41,002 nucleotides of DNA from a bacterium. Its GTDB lineage: Bacteria; Planctomycetota; Planctomycetia; Kolteriales; Kolteriaceae. The DNA lies in contig JAIELF010000054.1 of assembly GCA_019753235.1 (NCBI GenBank), forward strand, positions 1 to 41,002, in the 5' to 3' direction. Each line of letters begins with the position of its first letter. Position 1 is the first letter of the stretch. Of the stretch, positions 15,936 to 24,066 are shown piece after piece. The notes beneath the pieces were generated by a model. It had not been told where the DNA came from. It ran no database searches and was given only the letters and a program-made list of their open reading frames with translations. The position numbers and the translations under genes are program-made.

Positions 15936-17294
15936 ATGGCCGACCCCGAAAGATCGCTCGTTGATCAGATCCTCGGTCAGGATGTCCCCTACCTTTCCTA
16001 TGCTGTCCCGTTCTTCTTTCTTTTCATCGGCATCGAGATCGTCTTCTCCCTCTTGGCAGGGAAGAAGGTACATCGCGTCAATGATTCGATTGCTGACCTC
16101 GGGTGCGGCATCATCGACCAGACGATCAAGTTCCTGGTCGAGGCGACCGTTCTGCTTGCCTACATCTACGTGTACGAGCATTTTCGAATCTGGAACATAG
16201 TCGACTGGTCACCGACCGCGAAATGGGGGGCGGCCATCTTTTGTTTTCTCGGGGTCGATTTCTGTTTCTATTGGCATCATCGTTTCGGTCATGAGTTCGC
16301 GGCCGGCTGGGCGACTCATTCAGTTCATCATCAAAGCGAAGAGTTCAACCTGATCGTCGCTCTCCGGCAAAGCGCTCTCGAACACCACCTGACGTTCTTT
16401 TTTTATCTCCCCTTGGCGTGGCTGGGGATTCCTGTCTCTTGGTACGTCGCAATGTTCGCGTTCAACTTGATCTGGCAATTTTGGTGTCATACTCGTCTGG
16501 TTAAGAAACTCGGTCCAATCGAATGGGTCTTGAACACGCCGTCTCATCACCGAGTTCATCATGGTCGCAATCTGCAATACCTCGACAAGAACTATGGCGG
16601 GACGTTGATCATTTGGGATCGGCTCTTTGGCACCTTCGAGCCTGAAAAGGACGAAGTGGTTTACGGCGTTACCAAGCCGATTGAAAGCTGGAACCCCGTC
16701 TGGGCGAATCTGCAGGTCTGGTACGAAATGGCCCTCGATGCGTATCAAGCGCCGTTTCTTTGGGACAAGTTCCGAATCTGGTTTATGCCGCTCGGGTGGA
16801 CGCCACGAGGTCTGGTTCCTAAGCCCGACCCGCCCCATGTCGACGCGCGGACGGCCGTAAAATTCGATACCCCTCTCCCTGCGGCGTGGGTCGGTTACGC
16901 GATCGTCCAATTTGTCATCACCATGGGGGTTGGTCTGTCGAATCTGCTACGTGCGGAACGGCACGCCAGTCTGCTGGATACCTGGCCGCAAGTGATGTTT
17001 ATCTTCGTAACGCTGTATGCCGTCGGGGCCATTCTGGAACGAAAGCCCTGGGCATTGACCTTCGAATTCAGCCGACTCGCGATCGTGCCGGCACTCGGAT
17101 GGGCCACATGGAACCCATCAGAAAATGCCCCGCTTTTCGCGGTGATTGCGATGTTCTTTTCCATCGTCTGCATTCTTTTCCTGACGATGTTCAGGCCGAC
17201 GTTCTTCAACAAGGTCCCCAATGAGATGACTTCTCATGCTCAGGATGAATTGCAGCCGTCCGGCGCGGCCGGCGCTTCGAGCACGCGTGGATGA
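15936..17294 (+). CDS. Fatty acid hydroxylase/sterol desaturase-family protein, alkylglycerol monooxygenase-like
   Basis: 452 residues, an integral membrane di-iron hydroxylase. The histidine boxes are all present: WHHRFGHE, HSVHHQSEEFN, HHLTF and SHHRVHHG. HSVHHQSEEFNLIVALRQSA is close to the form seen in alkylglycerol monooxygenase (HQTHHSSEDYNLSTALRQS), and the length, with a C-terminal block of further membrane spans (about residues 325-425), also fits that enzyme rather than short sterol desaturases. Alkylglycerol monooxygenases cleave ether-lipid bonds using a pterin cofactor; some bacterial relatives have other or unknown substrates. Residue-level assignment is from memory. The gene starts 37 bases after the MITE-like element. 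Confidence 0.85.
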   Translation: MADPERSLVDQILGQDVPYLSYAVPFFFLFIGIEIVFSLLAGKKVHRVNDSIADLGCGIIDQTIKFLVEATVLLAYIYVYEHFRIWNIVDWSPTAKWGAAIFCFLGVDFCFYWHHRFGHEFAAGWATHSVHHQSEEFNLIVALRQSALEHHLTFFFYLPLAWLGIPVSWYVAMFAFNLIWQFWCHTRLVKKLGPIEWVLNTPSHHRVHHGRNLQYLDKNYGGTLIIWDRLFGTFEPEKDEVVYGVTKPIESWNPVWANLQVWYEMALDAYQAPFLWDKFRIWFMPLGWTPRGLVPKPDPPHVDARTAVKFDTPLPAAWVGYAIVQFVITMGVGLSNLLRAERHASLLDTWPQVMFIFVTLYAVGAILERKPWALTFEFSRLAIVPALGWATWNPSENAPLFAVIAMFFSIVCILFLTMFRPTFFNKVPNEMTSHAQDELQPSGAAGASSTRG

Positions 17295-17332
17295 CCAAGT
17301 AGTATCCAGCAGAAGATTTCGCCTTCCACGTT

Positions 17333-17349
17333 GCCTCAGCGAGTGAGGC
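17333..17349. terminator. Hairpin between convergent genes
   Basis: A perfect six-base stem, GCCTCA/TGAGGC, with a five-base loop, flanked by CGTT and AACG that could extend it with a bulge. It sits in the 112-base gap between two convergent genes, where a bidirectional terminator is expected. There is no T-run, so it is a weak candidate. Confidence 0.35.
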
Positions 17350-17406
17350 CTCCAACGGCCACGAACCGAACTCATCGGGGAGGGTGAGGAAGTGTCGATC
17401 GTACTG

Positions 17407-18156
17407 TTAGGCTCGCCGGACGGCTGCCCAATTATCTCGGCCAAAGAGTCGGCGTTGCTCGCTCAGATCGCGGAAGACCACGGCGATTCCCCCTTGGCTA
17501 GAGAGTGGGGTCGCCGTCGCCTCGATGTCGTGACGCATTCCTTCGCGAGAAATCAAAACCATATCGTTACCCAATGGAACGCTGTCGCCACGACGAAGTG
17601 TCAGTTGAACCGGGATGTCGATCGAATGACCGGTCCCATCATGAATCGCGCGGAACACTTGATCCAGCGGTTTCCCTTTCGCCTCGGTCCAACTCCAACC
17701 GGTTAAAACCTCGGCTACAGGATTGATACTCGTCAAGTTTCCGTCGGCATCGGCAACGATCACGCCATCACCCATCCGCGATAAGAGCGTCGCCAGGAGC
17801 TTACTCTTCTCGGCCGCTTGTCGCCAAGCGATTCGAAGCGAATCGATCATCGCAATAGTCGCCAGTCCGACCCCGATGTACATCGCCAACCCAAAGCGAT
17901 ACTCGGGCATGAGAATACTTAACTGATAGCGAGGCTCGAGGATGAAAAACACCGCCGCCATGGAACTCACAAGCAGCGCGACCACGCCGGGCCACCGACC
18001 GCCGAACCATGCCGCAAAAACCACGCCCACAAAGAGAATGTGAAATGGAAGACGGTCGCCGAGCACCGGGTCAAGAAGCAGCCGGGCCAAGATCGTGAAT
18101 GCGACCGCCAGCAGCGACAATCCGTACGTGAATACTGGATGAAATCGCCCCGTCAT
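17407..18156 (-). CDS. DUF4118-type membrane domain plus PAS domain, lacking a kinase
   Basis: 249 residues from the ATG at 18156, which has GGAGG four bases upstream; a GTG at 18180 is the alternative. Four membrane spans (TYGLSLLAVAFTILARLLLD, LPFHILFVGVVFAAWFGG, RWPGVVALLVSSMAAVFFIL, FGLAMYIGVGLATIAMI) resemble the KdpD-type DUF4118 domain. A PAS domain follows (LLATLLSRMGDGVIVADADG, NPVAEVLTGWSWTEAKGKPL, GGIAVVFRDLSEQRRL). In sensor kinases the HisKA/ATPase domains come next, but this protein stops about 15 residues after the PAS domain. Only a convergent gene lies beyond, so no kinase is encoded nearby. It is a truncated sensor, or a membrane PAS protein acting through a partner. Confidence 0.75.
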   Translation of the reverse strand: MTGRFHPVFTYGLSLLAVAFTILARLLLDPVLGDRLPFHILFVGVVFAAWFGGRWPGVVALLVSSMAAVFFILEPRYQLSILMPEYRFGLAMYIGVGLATIAMIDSLRIAWRQAAEKSKLLATLLSRMGDGVIVADADGNLTSINPVAEVLTGWSWTEAKGKPLDQVFRAIHDGTGHSIDIPVQLTLRRGDSVPLGNDMVLISREGMRHDIEATATPLSSQGGIAVVFRDLSEQRRLFGRDNWAAVRRA

Positions 18157-18684
18157 CCTGCCTCCGCCGTCAATCGACACTTCGATAACACTTTGAAAAT
18201 GATCTCAACACCGATCGGTGCAACGAAACCAGACCCCACTCGAAAGGGCAATGTGATTCGAGCCAATCCCTGTCCTCGTGGAGGTATCTTGGCCGGATAG
18301 CCCCTCTAAGTCCACTGGCATTCTTTCCTTCTGGGCACGGCGGGGTCTCTCCAGCGCCATCCGGATCGAACCGGACCCATCCCCTGTCGCGGATTGCCGT
18401 CGCTCGCAGACATCCTCACATGATGGGAAATACCCCTTCCGGCATGTGCCGGAATTGAGGGAGAGGAAACCCGCCTGCTCATGGCAAGCTTTCATTTGAT
18501 GAAACACCCCAAGGCCACCAACGGGCTGGTAAACGCCGATTTTTCACATTCGCCGCCGAATCTCAGCTCCGCCCACGAACGGATCGTTCTCAAGCCGATT
18601 CGTCACACCCTCCACCCGGGAACTCTCCCTCGCTCGAATTGACCCTCTCGTTTCCTCGTCGAAACCTGGAAGGATTCCACAATC
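18157..18684. other. Intergenic region, no gene seen
   Basis: About 530 bases between the divergent PAS-protein and ArsR genes. Frames here are short, shift often and show no recognisable protein. It should carry both promoters; nothing clear stands out apart from the AT-rich operator candidate at its right end. Confidence 0.5.
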
Positions 18685-18729
18685 CAAAAAATCGATTTAT
18701 TGATATGTTGGAATACGTCGATATATTTG
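18685..18729. promoter_or_regulatory. Candidate ArsR operator/promoter
   Basis: The most AT-rich stretch in this area, lying 21-66 bases before the arsR-like start. It holds an imperfect inverted repeat: CAAAAAATCGA at 18685-18695 and TCGATATATTTG at 18718-18729, with GATATGTTGGAATACG between. ArsR-family repressors usually bind AT-rich dyads overlapping their own promoter. The match is suggestive only. Confidence 0.4.
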
Positions 18730-18750
18730 AGGAAGGAAAGAGGGCCGACT

Positions 18751-19065
18751 ATGCCGCACACGAAAAAGAAACGGCCGACGCTGACGATGGAATCTTTTCG
18801 GCAGGCGGCCGAGTGCCTGAAAGCGATCGCGCATCCCCATCGGCTCCAGATTCTTCAGATGCTGATCGAGGGAAGCTACACGGTGGGGGAACTGGCGGAA
18901 GCGTGCGAGATCGCGAGTCCTATGGCTTCGGAGCATCTTCGCTTGCTCCAGCGGTGCGGCTTCCTGAATGCCCACAAAAAGGGCCGGTTCGTCTACTACC
19001 GCGTCATCGATCCGCACATCGAGAACCTGATCGCGTGCGTCGAGAGTCGGTTTGGAAACGGTTGA
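18751..19065 (+). CDS. ArsR-family winged-helix transcriptional regulator
   Basis: 104 residues from the ATG at 18751, with GGAAAGAGGG upstream; a longer frame from 18700 lacks a ribosome site. It has the ArsR/SmtB fold: AIAHPHRLQILQMLIEG, SYTVGELAEACEIASPMASEH as helix-turn-helix, LRLLQRCGFLNAHKKGRFVY as recognition helix and wing. The typical metal motif CVCD is absent. Cysteines are at positions 22, 52, 69 and 96. A thiol pair between the N-terminal half and the last helix (Cys96 in LIACVES) is how persulfide sensors of the BigR/SqrR type work. Because a rhodanese follows, sulfide or persulfide sensing is a reasonable guess; a metal(loid) sensor is the alternative. It leads a four-gene plus-strand cluster. 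Confidence 0.88.
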   Translation: MPHTKKKRPTLTMESFRQAAECLKAIAHPHRLQILQMLIEGSYTVGELAEACEIASPMASEHLRLLQRCGFLNAHKKGRFVYYRVIDPHIENLIACVESRFGNG

Positions 19066-19122
19066 GGTTTGTTTGGCAACAGCATCGCTCGGTGTCGATG
19101 CGCCATGAGAAAGGAATTCGTT

Positions 19123-19704
19123 TTGATCGCTACTATCACGCCGGCCCGATTGGCTTCTCTCATCGATGCGGGCCACAAGATTGTCCTCATCGATGTTCGG
19201 ACCCCGGCCGAGTACCGCGAGATGCATGTTCCAATCGCTCGCCTATGTCCGTTGGACCGTCTAACGCTCGACAACGTCCAGGCATTGGCTCCGACGAAGA
19301 CCACCGCCGACCCGGTGTACACCATCTGTCGCTCGGGTAGCCGAGGGGCTCAGGCGTGCCAGCAACTCGGCACGGCCGGCATGACCAACGTCATCAACGT
19401 CGAGGGTGGGACGCTCGCGTGGGAGGCGGCCGGCTTGCCGGTGGTGCGCGGCAAAAAGGCGATCTCGTTGGAGAGGCAAGTCCGAATCGCTGCCGGCACG
19501 CTGGTGCTCCTGGGGAGTCTCCTTGGGTACTTGGTGCATCCGGTGTGGATCGGTCTGGCGGGATTTGTTGGCGCCGGCTTAGTCTTTGCCGGCATCACCG
19601 ATACGTGCGGCATGGGAATGATTCTGGCCGGAATGCCCTGGAACCAAGTCCCCGAGGATACCTCGACTAAAGATCCCTCCTCGGCAACATGCAGCGTTCG
19701 TTGA
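19123..19704 (+). CDS. YgaP-like membrane rhodanese (rhodanese plus DUF2892)
   Basis: An N-terminal rhodanese domain (TITPARLASLIDAG, VLIDVRTPAEYREMHVP) has the active-site loop CRSGSR with Cys69, then NVEGGTLAWEAAGLPV. The C-terminal part has two membrane spans of the DUF2892 type (RIAAGTLVLLGSLLGYLV and WIGLAGFVGAGLVFAGITDT) and the end motif CGMGMILAGMPWN. This is the YgaP layout, a membrane sulfurtransferase. I chose the TTG at 19123 because AAAGGA lies seven bases upstream and because YgaP begins at the same point; TTG at 19069 and ATG at 19105 are in frame and give 12 or 18 extra residues... of unrelated sequence. It follows the ArsR gene closely and probably handles thiosulfate- or persulfide-type sulfur. 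Confidence 0.88.
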   Translation: MIATITPARLASLIDAGHKIVLIDVRTPAEYREMHVPIARLCPLDRLTLDNVQALAPTKTTADPVYTICRSGSRGAQACQQLGTAGMTNVINVEGGTLAWEAAGLPVVRGKKAISLERQVRIAAGTLVLLGSLLGYLVHPVWIGLAGFVGAGLVFAGITDTCGMGMILAGMPWNQVPEDTSTKDPSSATCSVR

Positions 19705-19805
19705 CTCGGCCGGCGGAGACTTTCCAATATTCTCTCGGCCCAAGCGTGAAGACATCAATAGCCTGATGCAGAGAGTCCGATCTCCTGCTAAAGAGATGTC
19801 TGATC

Positions 19806-20657
19806 GTGAGTTTAGATGCCGAATCCAACCGGGTCTCTGTTTCAACCCCCGCGCGAAGCGGACCCGCCTCTCGCTGGTGGTGGATGATCGGGCTAGTCGT
19901 GTTGGGGGTTGCCGTCTGGTTCATTTTCTCGCGGTATCTTTCATTGAACGACCTTGCCCATCAAGAGGCGAGACTTCGCGAGCTGGGCCAGCAATATCCC
20001 TTCGTGAGCGCTCTTCTGGCGGCGGGCCTTTACACCACTGTCACGGGGTTGTCACTCCCGGGTGCAGCCGCGCTCACGTTGCTTTATGGTTGGTACTTCG
20101 GAACTGTCATCGGGACGATCCTCGTCAGTTTCTGTTCGACGGCGGGCGCGACGATCGCCTTTCTTTTCAGCCGACTCCTATTTCGCGATATCGTCGAGAG
20201 CCGCTTCGGGAGCCAAGTCGATTCCTTTCGCGAGTCGGTTAGGCGCGAAGGTCCCTTCTTTCTCTTCACCCTTCGATTGATTCCTGCCGTCCCATTTTTC
20301 ATCGTGAACCTCGTGATGGGTGTGACATCGATTCCCGCGAAAACCTTTTGGTGGGTAAGCCAACTGGGGATGCTCCCTGGAACGATTGTTTACACCTATG
20401 CCGGCGCCTCCGTCCCGAGTCTTCGACTTCTAGCCGACGAAGGAATCCGCGCCGTCTTCACGGCAACGCAGTTGACGCGAATTGTCATGGCGCTCGCGGC
20501 TCTCGGTCTCTTCCCAATCGTGATCCGATTCTTGTTTCGAATGGGAAGCCGGCGTCGTTCAGCCACGAATCGAGAGAGCAGTCGCGCACCCATTGTTTCG
20601 GTCACGCCTCAGGAAGATAAACCGGAAGACGCGGGAACCGATCGTGGTTCCCGTTGA
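19806..20657 (+). CDS. TVP38/TMEM64-family (VTT domain) membrane protein
   Basis: 283 residues. A first span (WWWMIGLVVLGVAVWFIF) is followed by the VTT/SNARE-associated domain: SLPGAAALTLLYGWYFGTVI, GTILVSFCSTAGATIAFLFS, the loop REGPFFLFTLRLIPAVPFFI and the family motif NLVMGVTSIPAKTFWWVSQL, then LGMLPGTIVYTYAG. The charged C-terminal tail is cytoplasmic-like. The start is GTG with AAAGAG ten bases upstream. In many bacteria a VTT protein lies next to, or is fused with, a MerA-like flavoprotein, as here (16-base gap). DedA-superfamily proteins have been linked to lipid scrambling and to metal(loid) uptake; the exact role here is unknown. Confidence 0.88.
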   Translation: MSLDAESNRVSVSTPARSGPASRWWWMIGLVVLGVAVWFIFSRYLSLNDLAHQEARLRELGQQYPFVSALLAAGLYTTVTGLSLPGAAALTLLYGWYFGTVIGTILVSFCSTAGATIAFLFSRLLFRDIVESRFGSQVDSFRESVRREGPFFLFTLRLIPAVPFFIVNLVMGVTSIPAKTFWWVSQLGMLPGTIVYTYAGASVPSLRLLADEGIRAVFTATQLTRIVMALAALGLFPIVIRFLFRMGSRRRSATNRESSRAPIVSVTPQEDKPEDAGTDRGSR

Positions 20658-20673
20658 TGTTTGGAGGATTTGA

Positions 20674-22185
20674 ATGCCTGTCCCTTCCGAGATCATTTTT
20701 GACTCGCACGATGCCGAGCTGAATCGAAATGTTCATCCAGATCGGTGGCAAAACCCGACCCCTCGTGGCCGATATCACTTGGTGGTGATCGGCGCGGGAA
20801 CAGCCGGCTTGGTCGCTGCCGCTGGCGCTGCGGGGCTAGGAGCAAAGGTGGCCATCGTCGAGCGCCATCGCATGGGAGGAGACTGCCTTAACACCGGCTG
20901 CGTACCCTCGAAGGGGATCATCAGTGCGGCACGTATCGCGCGAGCCTTTCGCCTCGGATCGACGTTCGGCATTACTACAACCGGCGGTTATTCGGTCGAC
21001 TTTGCCGCGGTCATGCAGCGTATGCGCCAGTTGCGCGCAAGCATCAGTGTGAACGACTCGGCCGATCGTTTTCGGTCGCTCGGCGTTGATGTCTACTTCG
21101 GCGATGCCTCGTTTTTGAACTCGCACGAGATCGAGGTCGCGGGCCAGACGCTTTCTTTCCGAAGGGCCCTGTTGGCAACCGGCGCGCGTGCGGCCGTCCC
21201 GCCGATTACCGGGTTGAGTACTGTTCCCTATCTCACGAACGAAACTCTTTTTTCCCTGACCGAGCGGCCCGGCAGGCTAGCGGTGATCGGTGCCGGCCCC
21301 ATTGGTTGTGAAATGGCCCAGGCGTTTGCGGAATTGGGAAGCAAGGTGTATCTTCTCGACCCGGCCAAAGCTCCGCTCCCGCGCGAAGATGCCGACGTCC
21401 GCGAGATCGTTCGGCAATCGTTGGAAGATAGCGGCGTCCAGGTTTGGACCGGTACCCACATCGAATCTGTGTCACAAGAAGGTTCATTAGAACTGAAGAT
21501 CCGTCAACACGACGAGAACAGAACGCTTGCCGTGGATCGAATCTTAGTCGCGACGGGTCGCCTTCCGAACATCGAGGGATTGCATCTCGAAAAGGCAGGC
21601 ATTGCATCTAGCCCCAAGGGAGTCGTGGTCGACGATTACCTTCGGACAACTGCCCCGACGATTTATGCCTCGGGAGATGTTTGTTCTCCGTTTCAATTCA
21701 CGCATGCTGCCGACTTCATGTCTCGCATGGCCTTGCAGAACGCTCTCTTTTTCGGCCGACAAAGAGTTTCGCGAATGTTGATTCCTTGGTGCACTTACAC
21801 CACTCCGGAGGTTGCCCATGTCGGCCTGAATCAAAGGCAACTGGACGAGGCGGGGATCAAGACGACGACTTTTTCGCAGTCGATGACGGAGAACGACCGC
21901 GCCATCTTGGAGGGAGAAACACTGGGACTGGCGAAGGTTCATGTCCGCGCAGGAAGTGACAAGATTCTCGGGGCCACGATCGTCGCGCCGCACGCAGGCG
22001 AGATGATCAACGAGATTTCGCTGGCGATGAAGCAGGGCATCGGCCTCGCAAAGATTGGCTCAACCATTCATCCTTACCCAACCCAAGCCGAGGCGATTCG
22101 AAAGCTCGGCGACCAATACCAAAGGACTCGCCTTACCCCCACCACCAAGTCCCTTCTTCGTTCTTGGCTCTCTCTATTCGGCTGA
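20674..22185 (+). CDS. MerA-like FAD-dependent pyridine nucleotide-disulfide oxidoreductase
   Basis: 503 residues with a strong ribosome site (GGAGG, nine bases before ATG). It has FAD binding at VVIGAGTAGLVAAAGAAGLG, the redox disulfide GGDCLNTGCVPSKG (Cys71/Cys76), NAD(P) binding at AVIGAGPIGCEMAQAFAELG, the second FAD motif TIYASGDVC, and the dimer-domain His-Glu pair in HPYPTQAEAI. This is the mercuric reductase/dihydrolipoamide dehydrogenase layout. It lacks the N-terminal heavy-metal domain and C-terminal Cys pair of true MerA, so mercury reduction is unlikely. About 30 extra N-terminal residues precede the FAD fold. As last gene of the ArsR-YgaP-TVP38 cluster, it may reduce a sulfur or metal(loid) compound. 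Confidence 0.92.
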   Translation: MPVPSEIIFDSHDAELNRNVHPDRWQNPTPRGRYHLVVIGAGTAGLVAAAGAAGLGAKVAIVERHRMGGDCLNTGCVPSKGIISAARIARAFRLGSTFGITTTGGYSVDFAAVMQRMRQLRASISVNDSADRFRSLGVDVYFGDASFLNSHEIEVAGQTLSFRRALLATGARAAVPPITGLSTVPYLTNETLFSLTERPGRLAVIGAGPIGCEMAQAFAELGSKVYLLDPAKAPLPREDADVREIVRQSLEDSGVQVWTGTHIESVSQEGSLELKIRQHDENRTLAVDRILVATGRLPNIEGLHLEKAGIASSPKGVVVDDYLRTTAPTIYASGDVCSPFQFTHAADFMSRMALQNALFFGRQRVSRMLIPWCTYTTPEVAHVGLNQRQLDEAGIKTTTFSQSMTENDRAILEGETLGLAKVHVRAGSDKILGATIVAPHAGEMINEISLAMKQGIGLAKIGSTIHPYPTQAEAIRKLGDQYQRTRLTPTTKSLLRSWLSLFG

Positions 22186-22398
22186 CTCCACACTTGATTA
22201 GAAGCTTCGCTCGTCGAGCAACGCCTGTTCCTCCGGTGGGATTCTCAAACAATCGCGCGAGCAAGATGTGGAAGATCCGCGGACTTGATTCGCCAAGCAA
22301 TCAACGACCGACTGCTCCACGCGGAATCGAGTCATCCCAGAAAAAAAACCAAGACAGGAGCATCTACTCGGACAGTGCGATTCCGGTAGTGATTCCCA

Positions 22399-22662
22399 TT
22401 GGCCACCAGACCAACAACTTCGGACTTCGGCGTCATCAACGAGGTCAATCTCGACGACGACGACGGGGTTGGCTCTGGCGGATCATGCGTGGCCAATGGC
22501 GCGAACAATAGCGAGATCTACCGCTTTCACTCTGGCGGATTCCATTCGCTCTACCGCGATGGATCGGTCCGATTGAATTGGTCGTCCATGGACTATGCTG
22601 TACTGACGGCCCCATTCACGCACGCCGCCAACGAAACAACCCTTGAGAATCCCGATGGCTGA
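22399..22662 (+). pseudogene. Remnant of a DUF1559 (pseudopilin-like) protein, C-terminal end
   Basis: The frame encodes DFGVINEVNLDDDDG, GGSCVANGANNSEIYRFHSG, GFHSLYRDGSVRLNW and YAVLTAPFTHAANET. The series of Asn-Asn-glu-Ile-Tyr-x-Phe-His-x-Gly-Gly, then Asp-Gly-Ser-Val-Arg and a final Leu-Thr-Ala-x-x-Thr-x-Ala is the ending of the planctomycete DUF1559 family, whose members have a type-IV-pilin-like N-terminus. The N-terminal methylation motif and most of the protein are missing, and no ribosome site precedes the TTG at 22399, so I read this as a decayed gene. Confidence 0.6.
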
Positions 22663-23341
22663 TCGCAGGGTCTGTTGGACCCCAATCGGACGGATTGGAA
22701 TGGAGAAAGCCTACGGGGAATCCACGGACAAGGGCGCGCAGGCGAGGGTGGATAGATCACGGCGCAGAGTGAGCCGACCTGTGCTTCCTTGACCTCATGG
22801 AGGCCGATTCGAGAGTAATTCGTGGTAGATTGATAGAAAATCGCGTGAATCGCTATCAATTCGAAAACCTGATGCCAGTTCCGCTGATTTTGTGACCAGG
22901 GGCGTTGACATTCCACCCACGAATTGGTTTTATGAGGGTGCGGGGCAGATCGACCTACAGGTTGTTTGCTCAGAAACATGCTCGTCTGGAACCATTCCCC
23001 TTTGACGGTTCCACGAAGACGAATGTGTTGCCGAAGGCCTCCTCTGCGGGGCTGGGTACAGACGCTCGATGAGGTGGTGTCCGCACATCACATCGCCTCG
23101 AGGCAGCGTCTCAGGAACCTTCCGATCTCTAGCGACTTCAAGTCGCTCCACGTTTTGAAGAACGTTGCTTTCGGGCAGCGTCTCGGTTGCGTCCGTCGCA
23201 GTCTGCTTGGCAGCTCGCGGTTTGCTTCCAACGGCACGTTTGGTGAAACCAACCGGTTCACTCGAGCGATGCCCTTAATCCCTAATTCTCGTGGACATTC
23301 AGGATCGTGGGGCATCCCTGCGATCTTCTGGGAGGTTTCGT
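22663..23341. other. Non-coding region, no gene seen
   Basis: About 680 bases following the DUF1559 remnant. Frames on both strands are short or show no recognisable domain. A small hairpin (GGGTC-TGTTG-GACCC, about 22668-22682) lies just after the remnant. The last 50 bases presumably hold the promoter of the PEP-CTERM-like gene. Confidence 0.45.
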
Positions 23342-24025
23342 ATGTTTGCGCGCAAGTGCATTCGATCGTTGATGCTCGCTTTGCTTTTCTTCACGACGAG
23401 CGTGTCGGCGTTCGACCTGTTTCCTGCTCCGTTCCGCGGCGAGCCAGGCACCGTTTACGGATTCTGGGATTTCACCACGCCCGCCAATCCCGCGCTGCCC
23501 GAAGCATGGAACATCGTTCCGCTCGGCAACTACCCTGTATTTCAGATCCCCATGGGCGTCGAGATATCGAGCAACATGGTTTATCTCAATGATGGCAACA
23601 TCAATGGATGGATCAGCACGCCCGGCGCATTCAACATCCTGAACTTCGTCATTCCCAACTTTGTCGACTTCGAACCCGTGAAGAAGCTGTGGATTCAAGT
23701 CGGGTACTACAACTTCAATCCCAACGAAGTCTTTCCCTTTGTCGCGGCGATCGAAGCCAACGATAACGAAGCAGGCTTCGTTCTAGGCGAGCTCACCGGT
23801 TCGTTCACGGTACCAAGTATCGGCTATCGATTGGAAACGTGGGAGATTCGGCCTAATCCTGATTTCGAACTCGTGCAGTTCATCGTGCCGCCTTGGGTTC
23901 TCGTCGATAAGGTGACGATCGACACGATCTCGGTCCCCGAAGCGTCGAGCATGCTGCTTATCGGCATGGTTGGCTTAGGCTTCGGCAGCTTCTACGCTGT
24001 TCGCTCCCGCAGACAGCTTCACTAA
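23342..24025 (+). CDS. Secreted protein with PEP-CTERM-like sorting tail
   Basis: 227 residues from the ATG at 23342 (GGGAGG six bases upstream). A signal peptide, MFARKCIRSLMLALLFFTTS followed by VSA, precedes about 170 residues of unknown fold (DLFPAPFRGEPGTVYGFWDF and so on) rich in aromatic residues. The end has the layout of a PEP-CTERM signal: a short motif, VPEASSM, a hydrophobic segment, LLIGMVGLGFGSFYAV, and a basic tail, RSRRQLH. The usual Pro-Glu-Pro is Pro-Glu-Ala here. Such tails are cut by an exosortase to anchor surface or matrix proteins; no exosortase gene is in the window. The specific function is unknown. Confidence 0.8.
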   Translation: MFARKCIRSLMLALLFFTTSVSAFDLFPAPFRGEPGTVYGFWDFTTPANPALPEAWNIVPLGNYPVFQIPMGVEISSNMVYLNDGNINGWISTPGAFNILNFVIPNFVDFEPVKKLWIQVGYYNFNPNEVFPFVAAIEANDNEAGFVLGELTGSFTVPSIGYRLETWEIRPNPDFELVQFIVPPWVLVDKVTIDTISVPEASSMLLIGMVGLGFGSFYAVRSRRQLH

Positions 24026-24034
24026 CAAGACCAC

Positions 24035-24066
24035 GCGTTCCCTCGATATCCGATCGAGGGAAACGC
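24035..24066 (+). terminator. Hairpin terminator after the PEP-CTERM-like gene
   Basis: GCGTTCCCTCGAT and ATCGAGGGAAACGC form a stem of 13 pairs with one bulged A, five-base loop, starting ten bases after the stop codon. It is followed by CAACCTTTTCTCCCC, a weak T-rich run. Position and strength make this a good intrinsic terminator candidate. Confidence 0.65.

Noticed and set aside
18639..19340. Plus-strand open frame of 233 codons across the ArsR and rhodanese genes
   Set aside because: It is out of frame with both well-supported genes and reads as low-complexity sequence.
20674..22185. Mercuric reductase (merA) as the specific call
   Set aside because: The N-terminal metal-binding domain and the C-terminal cysteine pair needed for mercury reduction are absent, and no mercury-resistance gene is nearby.
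22966..23592. Plus-strand open frame of 208 codons before and into the PEP-CTERM-like gene
   Set aside because: It overlaps the start of a gene with a clear signal peptide and ribosome site, and it is Arg/His/Ser-rich with no recognisable domain.
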